From the NCBI RefSeq assembly GCF_002234675.1, contig NC_019873.2, positions 12,406,735-12,470,734 on the forward strand: a DNA stretch of 64,000 nt. Direction: 5' to 3'. How positions within the stretch are numbered: position 1 is the stretch's first letter; each line of letters starts with the position of its first letter. Position numbers and translations under genes: made by a program. The notes under the pieces are model-generated. The model did no database searches. It was given only the letters and a program-made list of their open reading frames with translations, and was not told the origin of the DNA. Source of the DNA: Oryzias latipes (lineage: Eukaryota; Chordata; Actinopteri; Beloniformes; Adrianichthyidae). This document shows, piece by piece, positions 49,501 to 57,800 of this stretch.

Positions 49501-51620
49501 AGTCCCACTTCAGGATTAGCTCCTCCCACTCACCCAGTCAGAAACTGGTCTTGTCTAAAACTTGACCAGTGTGAAGTTGAAGATTTTCCAAATCATTCAT
49601 TTGGTTCAGATGCTTTCTCTGGCTCAGCCCCCATCACTCAGCCTGCCTCCTCACCCCCCAGCAGGTACTACAGAGCCCCCCTGCCTGTAGAGCGATGGGC
49701 AGAGAATGTCAATAGGTACTACGGTTCCCAGAATCCAGTGGGAGGAGGTGGAGAGGCAGCAGAGTGTGGTGAGGAGCTATCAGAGTTGGAGATGCTGTAC
49801 CAGGCCAGTCTGCAGGCTCCCAGCATGCACCGGGACTGCCGCCGCATCAGTCCACAGCCAGGGAGCAGCAGACCTGGTAAGAGGAGGTTGAAATCATGCT
49901 AGAATGACTCGTAACCTCTAACGTCCTTCAGACACTCAAAGGTTCAGCTGATGTTTGTTGAGTGGAAGTCCTTCTTCCTAACTGCAGGTGTGAGGAGTAT
50001 GCCCCCCAGCAATGGACGGTCCAAAACCCCGACGGCTGAAATAGAAAGATTCGCTTACAGGAGCCAGGCCTCACCTGTGCAAAAGGTGAGACAAAGGTTC
50101 ACCTGAAAATTCTGAACACAGATTTTTCTGGTCATCATCTGACTCCTTGTTGCTGAGCCGGTTTAGCTCGTGATGGTTTACGGCGCCTTCCGTCCGTGTA
50201 ACCAGGGTTCGACTCCGGGCTGCTCCCTGTTCCCTTCTCTACTTCTGTGCCGGTACCAAGCCCGGTTGCTTTGAGAAGGTTGTGTCAGGAAGGGCATCCG
50301 GCGTAAAACATTGCCAAGTTTACCATGCGACTCGTTCGCTGTGGCAACCCTTGATGGGAAAAAGCCGAAAGACAAACAACAACATCTGACTCCTTGTTGC
50401 TCTGCAGCCCCCTGCTGGTGAAGACCTGGGCTACAGCGCAGAGAATCTGCGGCGCCTCGCCCGCAGTCTGAGTGGATCCGTCTCCAGGCCTGGGCCGCAG
50501 AACCCCTCACATTGCTATGTGAGTGACACATGTACACACAAAGCTGCCCCCCAGCACGGAGACTGTACCTACTGGTGTCTCACTTCCTTTTCCTCATGAG
50601 CAACGACCGTGTTTGGAAGACCGTTAAATGTTCCACCTGAGTTTGTGTGTTTCTGTGAATTGTTAGTGTTCTGATGAACTTCATTGTTGTTTCGCTTCAT
50701 CTTTTTTTTCTTCTTCATCTTCTTCCTCCTCATTATCACCCTGAAGACACCCTCCCTGCCCAGACCCCCCCTTACACACTCAAACTCCTCCTTCCTACCC
50801 CGTCAGCCCCACCCCTCCTCCCGGCACCTTCCATCCTCCCACTCCTTCACAGCAGATCACCTGCCTCACTCCCTCCAACACCACGGCACCCAAGCACCTG
50901 CACTCCCCCCACAGCACCCCCAGCCATTGACATCACGGCCCCCTTTCTCTCAGGAACTCTCAGGTAATTTGTGACCTCCCCCACCCCCATCATATTTGTG
51001 TTGTTTGGTCCCAGAAATGTTCTGCTCCCAGAAACAAGGTTCTGATTTGGAGCCATTTTGTTTGGGTTTCTGATCACTGATCATCTTCTTCCCCCCTCCC
51101 TGCAGGTCGCTTCCAGCAGGTTTTGGTTTTGCCTGACCGATATCAGGCCCTTCCAACTCAAAACCTTCACGCTGTTCCGATGAATTACGGGACCCTTCCT
51201 CGGGCTCCTCATCGCTACACCCTACAGTCTTCTACCTCCTCCCTCCCTAGAACCAGATCTGCTGTCCCCCCAGCACCACAGAGTGTCTACGCCACCCTGG
51301 CCCGCCCCCGTCGACCTAACACCTTCTCCTCCAACAGTCTTCAGCGCCAGTCATCACTTCCTGGTTCTGTTTGTGGAGATTCTGGCTCCACCCCCAGCAG
51401 TGTGAGACTGTCAGCTAATGGCCCCGCCCAGCCGCGCCGCCTTGACGTCCCCCCCGAGAGTGACTGGCGTCAGCACCAGCCTTACCAAAGAATCCCCAGA
51501 GGCCCCCCCAAAGCCCCCCAGCTTTGCACACTTTGCCGCTCACTTCCTGCGGAGGCTCCACACCCCCACTGCCCACCCTGCGGCGCATATTTGGCACGTT
51601 TGCATTTCACGAGAAGGTAA
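34383..51620 (+). CDS. usp54: usp54, ubiquitin-specific peptidase 54, 21 coding exons
   Basis: Exons: 34383-34502, 38743-38835, 38911-39045, 39124-39237, 39503-39585, 39675-39777, 39847-39993, 40068-40217, 41347-41515, 41593-41775, 42281-42400, 42524-43145, 43577-43674, 44643-44807, 45138-45257, 47770-47944, 49026-49876, 49988-50085, 50408-50518, 50747-50963, 51106-51620. Total 4,389 nt, frame kept throughout, 1,462 residues (human USP54 is somewhat longer). The peptidase C19 domain covers about residues 20-345: Cys box [18 protein letters not shown] (C33), CxxC C157/C160 with a second pair C215/C219, and His box [11 protein letters not shown] (H292). The rest is long, Ser/Pro-rich and probably disordered, with conserved islands [50 protein letters not shown] (coiled coil) and [20 protein letters not shown]53/USP54 were long called inactive; recent work reports K63-directed activity. 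Which fish paralogue (a or b) is not decided here. Confidence 0.95.
34790..34880. repeat. Dispersed repeat fragment related to family G
   Basis: Shares 'cataaatgcagtaagcaata' and 'acatgaatcacac' with 36,920-36,975, inside usp54 intron 1. Confidence 0.5.
36214..36237. repeat. Poly(A) run, 24 bases
   Basis: Homopolymer in usp54 intron 1; no adjacent retroposon body or duplication recognised. Confidence 0.9.
36545..36980. repeat. Dispersed repeat family G, copy 2
   Basis: Begins with ttgatttattaatttatttc(aagc), includes 'gaatttatgtaatcccaacc' and ends with the 'cagtaagcaataacatgaat' phrase also present at 34,845. Lies in usp54 intron 1. Confidence 0.55.
38514..38538. repeat. Poly(C) tract, 25 bases
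   Basis: Homopolymer 205 bp before usp54 exon 2. The minus strand is a G25 run able to form quadruplex structures; length may be an assembly approximation. Confidence 0.9.
38743..40217 (+). CDS. usp54: usp54 coding exons 2-8 (core of USP domain)
   Basis: Seven close-packed exons with introns of 75-290 bp. In order they encode [118 protein letters not shown] and [20 protein letters not shown]; and [19 protein letters not shown] with the His box [18 protein letters not shown]. The exon 5/6 junction splits a Cys codon (TG|T). The family TM pair in LLQNAS(T)MGDL is shortened by one residue here. Confidence 0.95.
41079..41095. repeat. Poly(C) tract, 17 bases
   Basis: Second long C run in usp54, in the intron before the exon at 41,347. 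Confidence 0.9.
41347..42400 (+). CDS. usp54: usp54 coding exons 9-11 (end of USP domain and Ser-rich linker)
   Basis: 41347-41515 encodes [20 protein letters not shown] and [18 protein letters not shown], closing the catalytic domain. 41593-41775 encodes [18 protein letters not shown] and SSDSQGTVI. 42281-42400 encodes [16 protein letters not shown] and ends EAGYHSEG. All three junctions are phase 1. These islands are shared with mammalian USP54. Confidence 0.92.
42524..43145 (+). CDS. usp54: usp54 coding exon 12 (large low-complexity exon)
   Basis: 207 codons from GETLKEQQ to LADR. Conserved islands: [48 protein letters not shown] and [20 protein letters not shown]. The last is one of the best USP54 signatures. 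Otherwise rich in Ser, Pro and Gly. Confidence 0.93.
43577..43674 (+). CDS. usp54: usp54 coding exon 13
   Basis: Completes an Arg codon split with exon 12 (AG|A) and encodes [20 protein letters not shown] and [12 protein letters not shown]; donor tttg|gtatga. A hAT-like repeat starts 40 bp into the following intron. Confidence 0.88.
43715..44399. mobile_element. Probable non-autonomous hAT-like element in usp54 intron
   Basis: Inverted termini cagggttccc.gc at the left and gc.tg.aggaaccctg at the right enclose 685 bp without coding capacity; 'cttaaaaagtcttgac' just inside the left end is typical of this fish repeat. The 8-bp flanks (attcaaaa / ctaacatt) do not match, so the target-site duplication is lost or the ends are slightly misplaced. 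Confidence 0.5.
44481..44585 (+). repeat. Internally deleted tRNA/L2-type retroelement copy
   Basis: Keeps the head (gctgctcagtggttagtgct) and jumps directly to the tail (attggctccacctaccctgg, gacagggattcagtgggttc, atggatggatg). The middle of the element at 22,841-23,165 is absent. Confidence 0.6.
44643..45257 (+). CDS. usp54: usp54 coding exons 14-15 (coiled-coil region)
   Basis: 44643-44807 encodes [20 protein letters not shown] then [20 protein letters not shown] and [11 protein letters not shown]; charged heptad-like sequence predicts a helix or coiled coil. 45138-45257 encodes [20 protein letters not shown] and [18 protein letters not shown]. Both are conserved in mammalian USP54. Junctions are phase 1. 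Confidence 0.92.
45986..46799. mobile_element. Non-autonomous hAT element with intact 8-bp duplication
   Basis: 814 bp starting cagtgacgtgcagtcaggag and ending with ctcaccgcacgtcactg, inverted with respect to each other. Flanks are ctgttgtc at 45,978-45,985 and ctgttgtc at 46,800-46,807, a perfect 8-bp target-site duplication as made by hAT transposases. The terminal theme ('tgaggca...gcctcacc') recurs inside the element at about 46,186-46,223. No transposase is encoded. Confidence 0.9.
46429..46470. repeat. Perfect 21-bp direct duplication inside the hAT element
   Basis: Two adjacent identical copies of a 21-bp unit (gcagttctcgtgcctcatgt plus t). Confidence 0.95.
47049..47769. other. usp54 intron, AT-rich
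   Basis: Between the older element and exon 16; ends in a long pyrimidine tract before the acceptor ttcag at 47,769. Confidence 0.6.
47770..47944 (+). CDS. usp54: usp54 coding exon 16 (Gln-rich helix)
   Basis: Begins (S)[10 protein letters not shown], matching the family SKLRLAL.. position, then [20 protein letters not shown] and a Gln/Glu-rich stretch ending QEQP; donor cccag|gtacca. Length of the Q-rich part probably varies between species. Confidence 0.88.
48275..48350. mobile_element. TTAA MITE, copy 3 (left part only)
   Basis: TTAA at 48,275-48,278 then cccttgtgctatcctaggca, gggagttgggtcatctagac and gacagtgcgttaaacc; afterwards the similarity ends and no right terminus is found. Lies in usp54 intron 16. 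Confidence 0.75.
48351..49025. other. usp54 intron, no further features
   Basis: AT-rich. Ends in tttctttccatag, the acceptor of exon 17. Confidence 0.6.
49026..49876 (+). CDS. usp54: usp54 coding exon 17 (largest exon)
   Basis: Completes Ser (AG|T) and encodes [18 protein letters not shown], the equivalent of the mammalian SEQPIPLQVLL island, then a long Ser/Pro-rich stretch. Near the end it has [20 protein letters not shown] and [17 protein letters not shown], matching the family [13 protein letters not shown] motif. Donor acctg|gtaaga. Confidence 0.92.
49988..50085 (+). CDS. usp54: usp54 coding exon 18
   Basis: Encodes [20 protein letters not shown] and [13 protein letters not shown]; the STAEME-like core (KTPTAEIE) fits the mammalian order. 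Acceptor actgcag|gtgtga, donor aaaag|gtgaga. Confidence 0.88.
50136..50401 (+). mobile_element. tRNA-derived SINE with 19-bp target-site duplication
   Basis: Body 50,155-50,382 with a tRNA-like head (gccggtttagctcgtgatgg, box B ggttcgactcc) and a LINE-type tail (gttgtgtcaggaagggcatc, gctgtggcaacccttgatgg, gaaaaagccgaaagac). It is flanked by perfect 19-bp copies of catctgactccttgttgct at 50,136-50,154 and 50,383-50,401. The right copy is followed by ctgcag, the acceptor of usp54 exon 19. The insertion fills most of a 322-bp intron. Confidence 0.93.
50408..50518 (+). CDS. usp54: usp54 coding exon 19
   Basis: 37 codons: [20 protein letters not shown] and [25 protein letters not shown](I/L)xRSLSG is a strong USP54 marker. 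Phase 0 on both sides. Confidence 0.93.
50747..51620 (+). CDS. usp54: usp54 coding exons 20-21 with stop
   Basis: 50747-50963 (acceptor ctgaag, less certain) encodes a Pro/Ser/His-rich stretch ending PPFSQELSG. 51106-51620 encodes [40 protein letters not shown] and [20 protein letters not shown], and ends [11 protein letters not shown]. The RRxDxPPxxDWRQ motif is the family C-terminal island. The end could differ: the last codons (agaag|gtaaag) also make a usable donor, so a further small exon as in mammals is possible. Confidence 0.88.
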
Positions 51621-51750
51621 AGAGTGCAAATGACATTACCCTCAGGCCCCGCCCTCTCATAGCTGTCCTGCTGACCTGCAGGCTGCTCTGGCCCAGTTTA
51701 TGACATCTGTGGTCTGTTTAGAGCACAAGCATTTCATTGGTCAGTGATGT

Positions 51751-51756
51751 AATAAA
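51751..51756 (+). terminator. usp54 poly(A) signal
   Basis: AATAAA 131 bp after the stop codon (gtaataaagctgtg). A second AATAAA lies near 52,355. Confidence 0.6.
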
Positions 51757-54123
51757 GCTGTGTTAACAGTTCTATATTTCCTAGAAATATTTATCGTTTT
51801 TATGGCTGAAGCAAACCAGCTTCTCTGGTTCCTCAGTTCCACAGTAAATGTGCCAAAAACAGAAGAAAATAGCTGTGGTGCTGAACGTTAAAGGGCATAT
51901 TCCAGATGGTGGAAACCTGAAAGGTTATTTGACCTGGACTCCTCTCTGGCTCAGAAACTTCAGAGCTCTTTGGCTGAAAGAAGTGTTCACTGCCCTTGGA
52001 AGAATGGTTGGCGTTACCTGATTGAGAAGTGTTCGAGCCCCGTACAGCAACTGCTTTCACTGACCGCAGACTTTTGACCGCCCTGGATTTTCAGGCTCCC
52101 TGCTCCTTTTTTACCCTAGTTTCTCCAAGAACCTCCACTTTCATTATGTCATAATCGGCAGAAACACCTCCGCTCTTTCTCATTACACTGTGTCAAAAGG
52201 TTGACGTAGCGCTCCGCCCTATCTGGTTTTCGGGAGGAAATGGTGCAGCAAAGACTGAAAATGTTTCTGATCATTTCTCATTTAGCTTCTTCAGGTTTCT
52301 TTAAAGTTTAGGGTTATTTCCGATGCTTATTTTTCTACATTGTAGATTAAAGGTTAATAAACAGTTTCCCATGTTTTTACTGGAGCATTTTTTTTATATT
52401 TATTACTCTGGCATCTTCTGACCACGTTCCTCGAGATCTGCACTTGTTGCTTCTCGTGATCTGTCTCAGGTGTGCTCAATCAGGACGTGGACACACCTGA
52501 GTCAGAATAATCAGCTGCAATGAAGGAAGGGACGCAGGGTGGAGGATCTCAAGGACCAGGACTGTGCCGCCCTACAAAGTGCATTTCAAAGTGCATTTCT
52601 CCACCCACAGCAGTTGTGCATTATTTTGGTGTGGAGCAGAAAAGATTGGATGTAAAGTGTCCATGATAGAAAACTTCTGAGCTAAGATTATTCATTGGCT
52701 TGCATTAAATCCTGGGTAAAAATAGAATGTCCACTCAATTTGTGACGAGCAAACATGCAGTCTTTGAAGGGATTCAAGTTTCTAGTTTTACACTAGATAT
52801 TCCTAAAATTCAACACAGTGTGAATGTGAGTATACATGGGTGTGTAATATGTGGTCCTGTGACAGAATGGCGACCTGTCCAGGATGTCCCTTGCCTTCAC
52901 CCACGAGAGGCTGGGATAGGCTCCAGCAGCCCTGTGACCCCGAAAGGGATAAAATGATTAAGAAGATGAATGAGTTAAGATGAAACTGTGAATGACAATT
53001 TTTCATTGTTTTAACAAAAATGGCTAAAATATTAAATGGTTTGGATCATTTTATCAAAAGAAAGCAAACAAAAAAAAAACAAATATTTAAATATATATTC
53101 TTTGAATTTTTTATTATTTTATTCTGAAAGGCTTTCTTTTGATTTTGGCTCTCAAAAGTTTGAAGGTTGATCAAAGTGCATTAGTCCAGCTGATGGTCTT
53201 CGTTCAGGCTGACCCTGGATCGTCAGAACCTGCTTGTTTGGTTCTGTCTGCAGCTGCAAAGCAGATGTTGAACTTCTGAGCTTCGTGAGGTCTTGACTTT
53301 TTTTTTTTTACACGTCTCTCTAATCTGTAAGGAAAATACGTTTTTCTGTTTCCGCAACTGCTCAGATTCCTTTGAGACGACAAGCTGGGAATAAAGATTT
53401 CTTCAATCCTTTCCCTTCACTAGCAGATGTAAGATGAGTAGTGTCTGTGAAAACTGAGGCCTCTGCTGTTTTTTAAGATGAAGAACCAGACCTCCTGGTT
53501 CTGTTCGGTCAGCCAGAAGTCCCACAGAGAACAACTCAGATGAAGAAAAAGGGGCATTATGATTTAAAAATAATCAAAAACTATTTCATGGCTGTTTTCA
53601 CCCATTAAGATGGCTGTTATCTCCAGGACTTAACCGTCAGATGGACCAAAGAAGCTCTTTGCTATTTTTGTGTGGAATTGAAGAAACTCTGAATGTCTTC
53701 TTGTGTCTCCATCAAGACTTGTAGCATAAATTTGAACTGATGTCACCTTTAAGTTCTCTCATTTGAAGATGTCTTGTTCTCTATCAAAAGCTGTTAGAAA
53801 TTTTTAAAGGCAAATACTTTTATTGTGACATGAGGCTGCAGGTGAGCCCTCATGGTTTCATTGAAGCAGCTGAGCTTCATTCCTCCATGCTGGAACTCCT
53901 CTGAGATCTGCTGAGGTTTTTAAATACATTTTACAAACTACAAAGAACAGAATTCATCTGTCCTTTTATGACGCCTGTGCAGTTTTTTGTTGGTTTTCTG
54001 AAAAAATGAAAGCATTTCTTAGAAAGTTTGAAAGCAGCATTTCTATTTTATCAAAAGTCCATCTGTTTTTAATAAGAACCTTGTGATTTCAAACAGCGGT
54101 AAACACCAAAGAACACACAAGTC
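51757..54123. other. Intergenic between convergent usp54 and mmrn2
   Basis: About 2.4 kb separating the two 3' ends. AT-rich except around 52,420-52,600; one retroelement tail at 52,816-52,972. No gene or RNA seen. Confidence 0.6.
52816..52972 (+). repeat. tRNA/L2-type retroelement 3' tail
   Basis: gtgtgaatgtgagt...gaatggcgacctgtccagga, then gctgggataggctccagcag and cgaaagggataaaatgatta. This is a 5'-truncated copy of the family at 22,841-23,165. Confidence 0.75.
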
Positions 54124-54129
54124 TTTATT
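54124..54129 (-). terminator. mmrn2 poly(A) signal
   Basis: Minus-strand AATAAA (plus tttatt) about 350 bp after the mmrn2 stop codon. Confidence 0.55.
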
Positions 54130-54475
54130 ATTAAAGTAAATAGAAATTATTGCCAAGAAACACTGAAAAACAAATATTTTAACAGTTTCGTCCGCTGGTT
54201 TGCCTCACAGGGATATTTCATTTTCACATCTATTCTTCAAATACTCAGTAAACTCTCTCGACTTTAAATGGTCTTCTATCCAGAACTGGATCGGTTCTGG
54301 TTCTGCTGACTCCATCCAGAAAATAAGGAGCTTCCTCTTATCTCCTGCTGAGTTTATGTCCAAGGTCTGGTGGGTTTTATTCATTCACCTCCTCATTTGC
54401 TCTTTAAGGTGCACAATGGAAGAACTGACCCCTACCATTATCTTCTGACCCCCGCCCCCATGCTCTGTAGTGCCT

Positions 54476-54870
54476 TCAGGTGGTTCGATTCAACAGCAGC
54501 CCAGCAAACACGTTGTCCTTTGACTCCACCCACTCCCCTTGTCTCAAGTCCAGCCACACCTCCTGCCCCTCCCTCAGTGAGAGCACACCCATTCCACTGA
54601 CAGGCCCTGCCTCCATTCCCGATTGCCTTTGTAGAGACATCGGAGCTCCGCCCTCATTCTCCCCCGTCCTTAGATACACATGGGCGGGGCCTGGCCTCAG
54701 GTCCAGGGTGAGAAGGAACAGGTAAACCCCGCCTACTGGAGCTCTGAAGGTGCCGGTTTTAGAGTAAAACTGACCCCAATTCAGAGATGGTTGGAAGGCC
54801 ATGAAGCCATTTGAGACTCTGCGAGGAGATGCAGCGATGAAGAGCAGAGAGCTGGAAAGGACAGGTGCAC
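54476..54870 (-). CDS. mmrn2: mmrn2 last exon, C1q domain
   Basis: Acceptor cttctcag|gtgcac completes a Gly codon. Encodes VAFQPSLNWGQFYSKTGTF (strand A/B with family GxF), RAPVGGVYLFLLTLDL (the C1q hallmark), a VYLRTGENEG loop and ends DNVFAGLLLNRTT-tga. In this family the C1q head drives trimer contact and receptor binding. Confidence 0.94.
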
Positions 54871-57800
54871 CTGAGAAGGAGAGGGGATGAAAGTGAGGAA
54901 GAGTCAAGGAAGAGCTTTTCTTTTTGCTACTAACTTACCTAACCCCTCCCTCCTGCTGCGGCCCTCTCCCCCTTTGCTGCCCCTTCTGCCCCCTCCTCTT
55001 CCTCCCTTCCTCTTCATCAGCTCCCATAGCTTATCAAGCTCAAGCGTGGCGTTGGCCTTTAGCAGCACGTCTGCGTTGATGAAGACGTTCTTGAACAGCC
55101 TCAGGTGTTCCTCTAGCCCCCTCTTCAGCCACATCAGCTCTGTACAAAATGTGGCTTCTGTGCCTGCGGGTGGTGCTCCCCCGTCACTGCTGCAGGTGTA
55201 GGATCGTTGCTCCAGCTTGACCAGCTGCTGCTGCAGCTTCTCCACCTTCTTCTCAAGCTTCCACAGGTCACTGCCGTCTCCAGCAAGCTGCCTTTCAGGG
55301 TGGAGGAGTAACTGCTGCTCCCGTGTTGGATCTACTCCACCTTTCCTCCGTGAGCCACCAGGCTGCCACTCTGCAAGGGGGTGGAAGGTGGAGGGCTGAT
55401 CAGCTGATGGCACCTCCTCTTTGCCTCCTGCCAAGAGCAGCAGACAGAATTGTGTAGAGACGAAAAAGTGATTAATGCAAAAACATTAAGTGGTTGTGGG
55501 CTGTAATGGAGGTTAGATTGAGACACACACATGCATCAACCAGACTTTACCAGAATAAACATTCATACCTAAATCTTTTGGGAGATTCACATCCACATTT
55601 TTTCTTCACCTTATCTGTTTTGAGGACATTTACTTTGTGTTTAAGTTAAATTTTTCAGGAGGATTTTTTTTCTTTTTTTTTTCTGCTTTTCCTAAATTTA
55701 AGTTGTGGGGGCAAATGTCACTGTAAAAAAAGCCCAAACCTCCCTCTGCTACCGCCTTCAAGGAGACAACATGATGTTCCCAGAACAGCAGAGATAGAAT
55801 CCCCGTACGCCCTTGGCAACGGCGGCCATGTCCCCTGGGTGCCGGTTTCCTGGGCCCGGCGGTGCTCTCTCCGCACGGGGAGGGGGTTCACATTACACCT
55901 GAGCCGGGGGTGTCCGTGTCCCTGGGGGGTGGGTTCTGGTCCTTGCCCCTGAGCGCTGGGCCCCGCCAAATTTCCAATTTCCAGGCTCGGCCTGGTCGGG
56001 CCATGTTTACAACACCCCTTGTGGGCCCCCTTTTTCCCCGGCGTGCTCTCCTCGGCCCCTGCCTTGCTCCTCCCTGGACCAACCGTGGGCTGGGTGGGTG
56101 CCTGGAGTGCGGGGCGGGTCTCCCTTGGGGGGTCCTGGCTCGTACCTGGGGTTGGGGCGGGGGGATGCCCAGAACTCCTGGGTGGTGATGGAGTGCTCGT
56201 CTGGGGCTATGGGCACCCTTCTCGGGTGGGGCCCTGCATTGGGCCCTCCCGGCGCGGCGGGGGGGCTGGTCTCCTGGTTGGGCTGGGGCGGCGCTCTCTT
56301 TCCCCACATGCCTCCCTGCTCTCTGGCTCTGGGGGCCTCGCGGCGGTCCTGCTGGCCCTGGCATGGGTGGCGGATGTGGTCGCCCGGGGGGCGGTTGTTC
56401 CCTGCCTGCTGCCGTGTGGCGTTGGGGGGTTCCGGCTGCCGCTGCGGCGGGGGTCTTGGTGTAGGGGTGGCTGGGCACTCCCCCTCCTTTTCACATTCCA
56501 CCATCCATTTTAGAAGAACATAAACACTCACCTGAGCACAGGTGTTAGCTCACCTTTGCACTAATAGTTTGCATGATTGAATGAAAGAATTATTTAACAC
56601 TTGTTGGTTTCAAGGCATAAGTATGCGTGTGTGAACACTATCTGTTTTGTGTACATGTTGACATGTGGACCTTTTTGCAGCTAGCAGTTGTGTTGATAAC
56701 ATTTGAGTGTGTGTGGACAGGCCCCGCCCTTTTTGTACTACATTTGAACCGTACCGTTATGATAAACAACCAGTAAACTTGCTGCTCTATGTTGCTTCAT
56801 GGTCTTACCCCCCCTCCTATTATCACCCTCCTACCCCCCCTCTCTCTGACATCCCTCTCTTTTCTTCCCTTATTTCCTTTTCCGTCCGGTCCAACACCAA
56901 AGATTTTCAAACATGATTGAAGTTAATAAAGTTTGGCCTCAATTACAAAAGGGGTTTATTCAGACATACCTTTGGTTTGTCTGAAGATTAATAACCCCTG
57001 TTGTTAAAGTAAAATATGTCCAAAACAAGAGGCCCTCAGTTCTCATCTGCCTGCCCAGCTGTTGGACAGGAAAAAATAAATAAATAAATAAATAAAACAA
57101 AAGAGATAGAATCTTTCATTGATCTCCTGTGGGGTCCCCTCCTGGTTGGACATAAAGGTGTATGAGCATCTCTCCAGTAGGCCACACCTCCTCAGTTGCT
57201 CCTCCTCTCCATGTGGAGGAGCAACTGATCTACTTTGAGTTGCTCTTGAATGCCTGCGTGGCCTCTTTTCTCTAAAAAAAAGATAATTTCTGCTGGCGGT
57301 ACAACTGATCCTTACTCCTCTCCAGCTCCCACAGTTCATGGTCAGAGAAGGGGGGGTCAGAATGAAGGTTACATATGTATATGTATCCCAGATGACTGTC
57401 AGACTGCCTCTGACAGTCAGGAGTCTAAGTTTCAGCAGATAGACTGATCCTTCTGTGGATCTCGCATTCAATCCTTCTTCATGAAGAACTAAAAATCTGT
57501 CCACTAAAGTTTTGAACAGCATCTGGGACGAAGGAGAACTTTGAAAAATTTCAAAAACTCTCAGGGATGAAAAAGCCCCAAAGGTTCACCTCCTTTTGGA
57601 TGGGATTTTTAATAAAATTGTAAATGCAATGCCTAAAGTGATTCTGAAATGTTCCTTATGTTGTTTAAATTAAAAAGAATTTGGCTGTGTGAACATCGAC
57701 TGATGCATTCATCGGTTAGATATTGTCGTTTTTGGGATCTCATTTTTGTCCACTAGATGGCATCAAGTGCTCTTTTTTAACCCATGTTTTAAGTTGACAT

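Noticed and set aside
50155..50230. Possible true tRNA gene
   Set aside because: The tRNA-like head has no complete cloverleaf that I can fold and is fused to a LINE-type tail with target-site duplications, so it is a SINE.
55862..56531. Frames of up to 196 codons on both strands of the GC-rich block
   Set aside because: All frames of this G/C-run sequence lack stops by composition; the products are Pro/Arg/Gly low-complexity with no domain.
57043..57522. Minus-strand 159-codon frame inside the mmrn2 intron
   Set aside because: Spans a TAAA microsatellite and a hairpin; no similarity to multimerin or any family I know.
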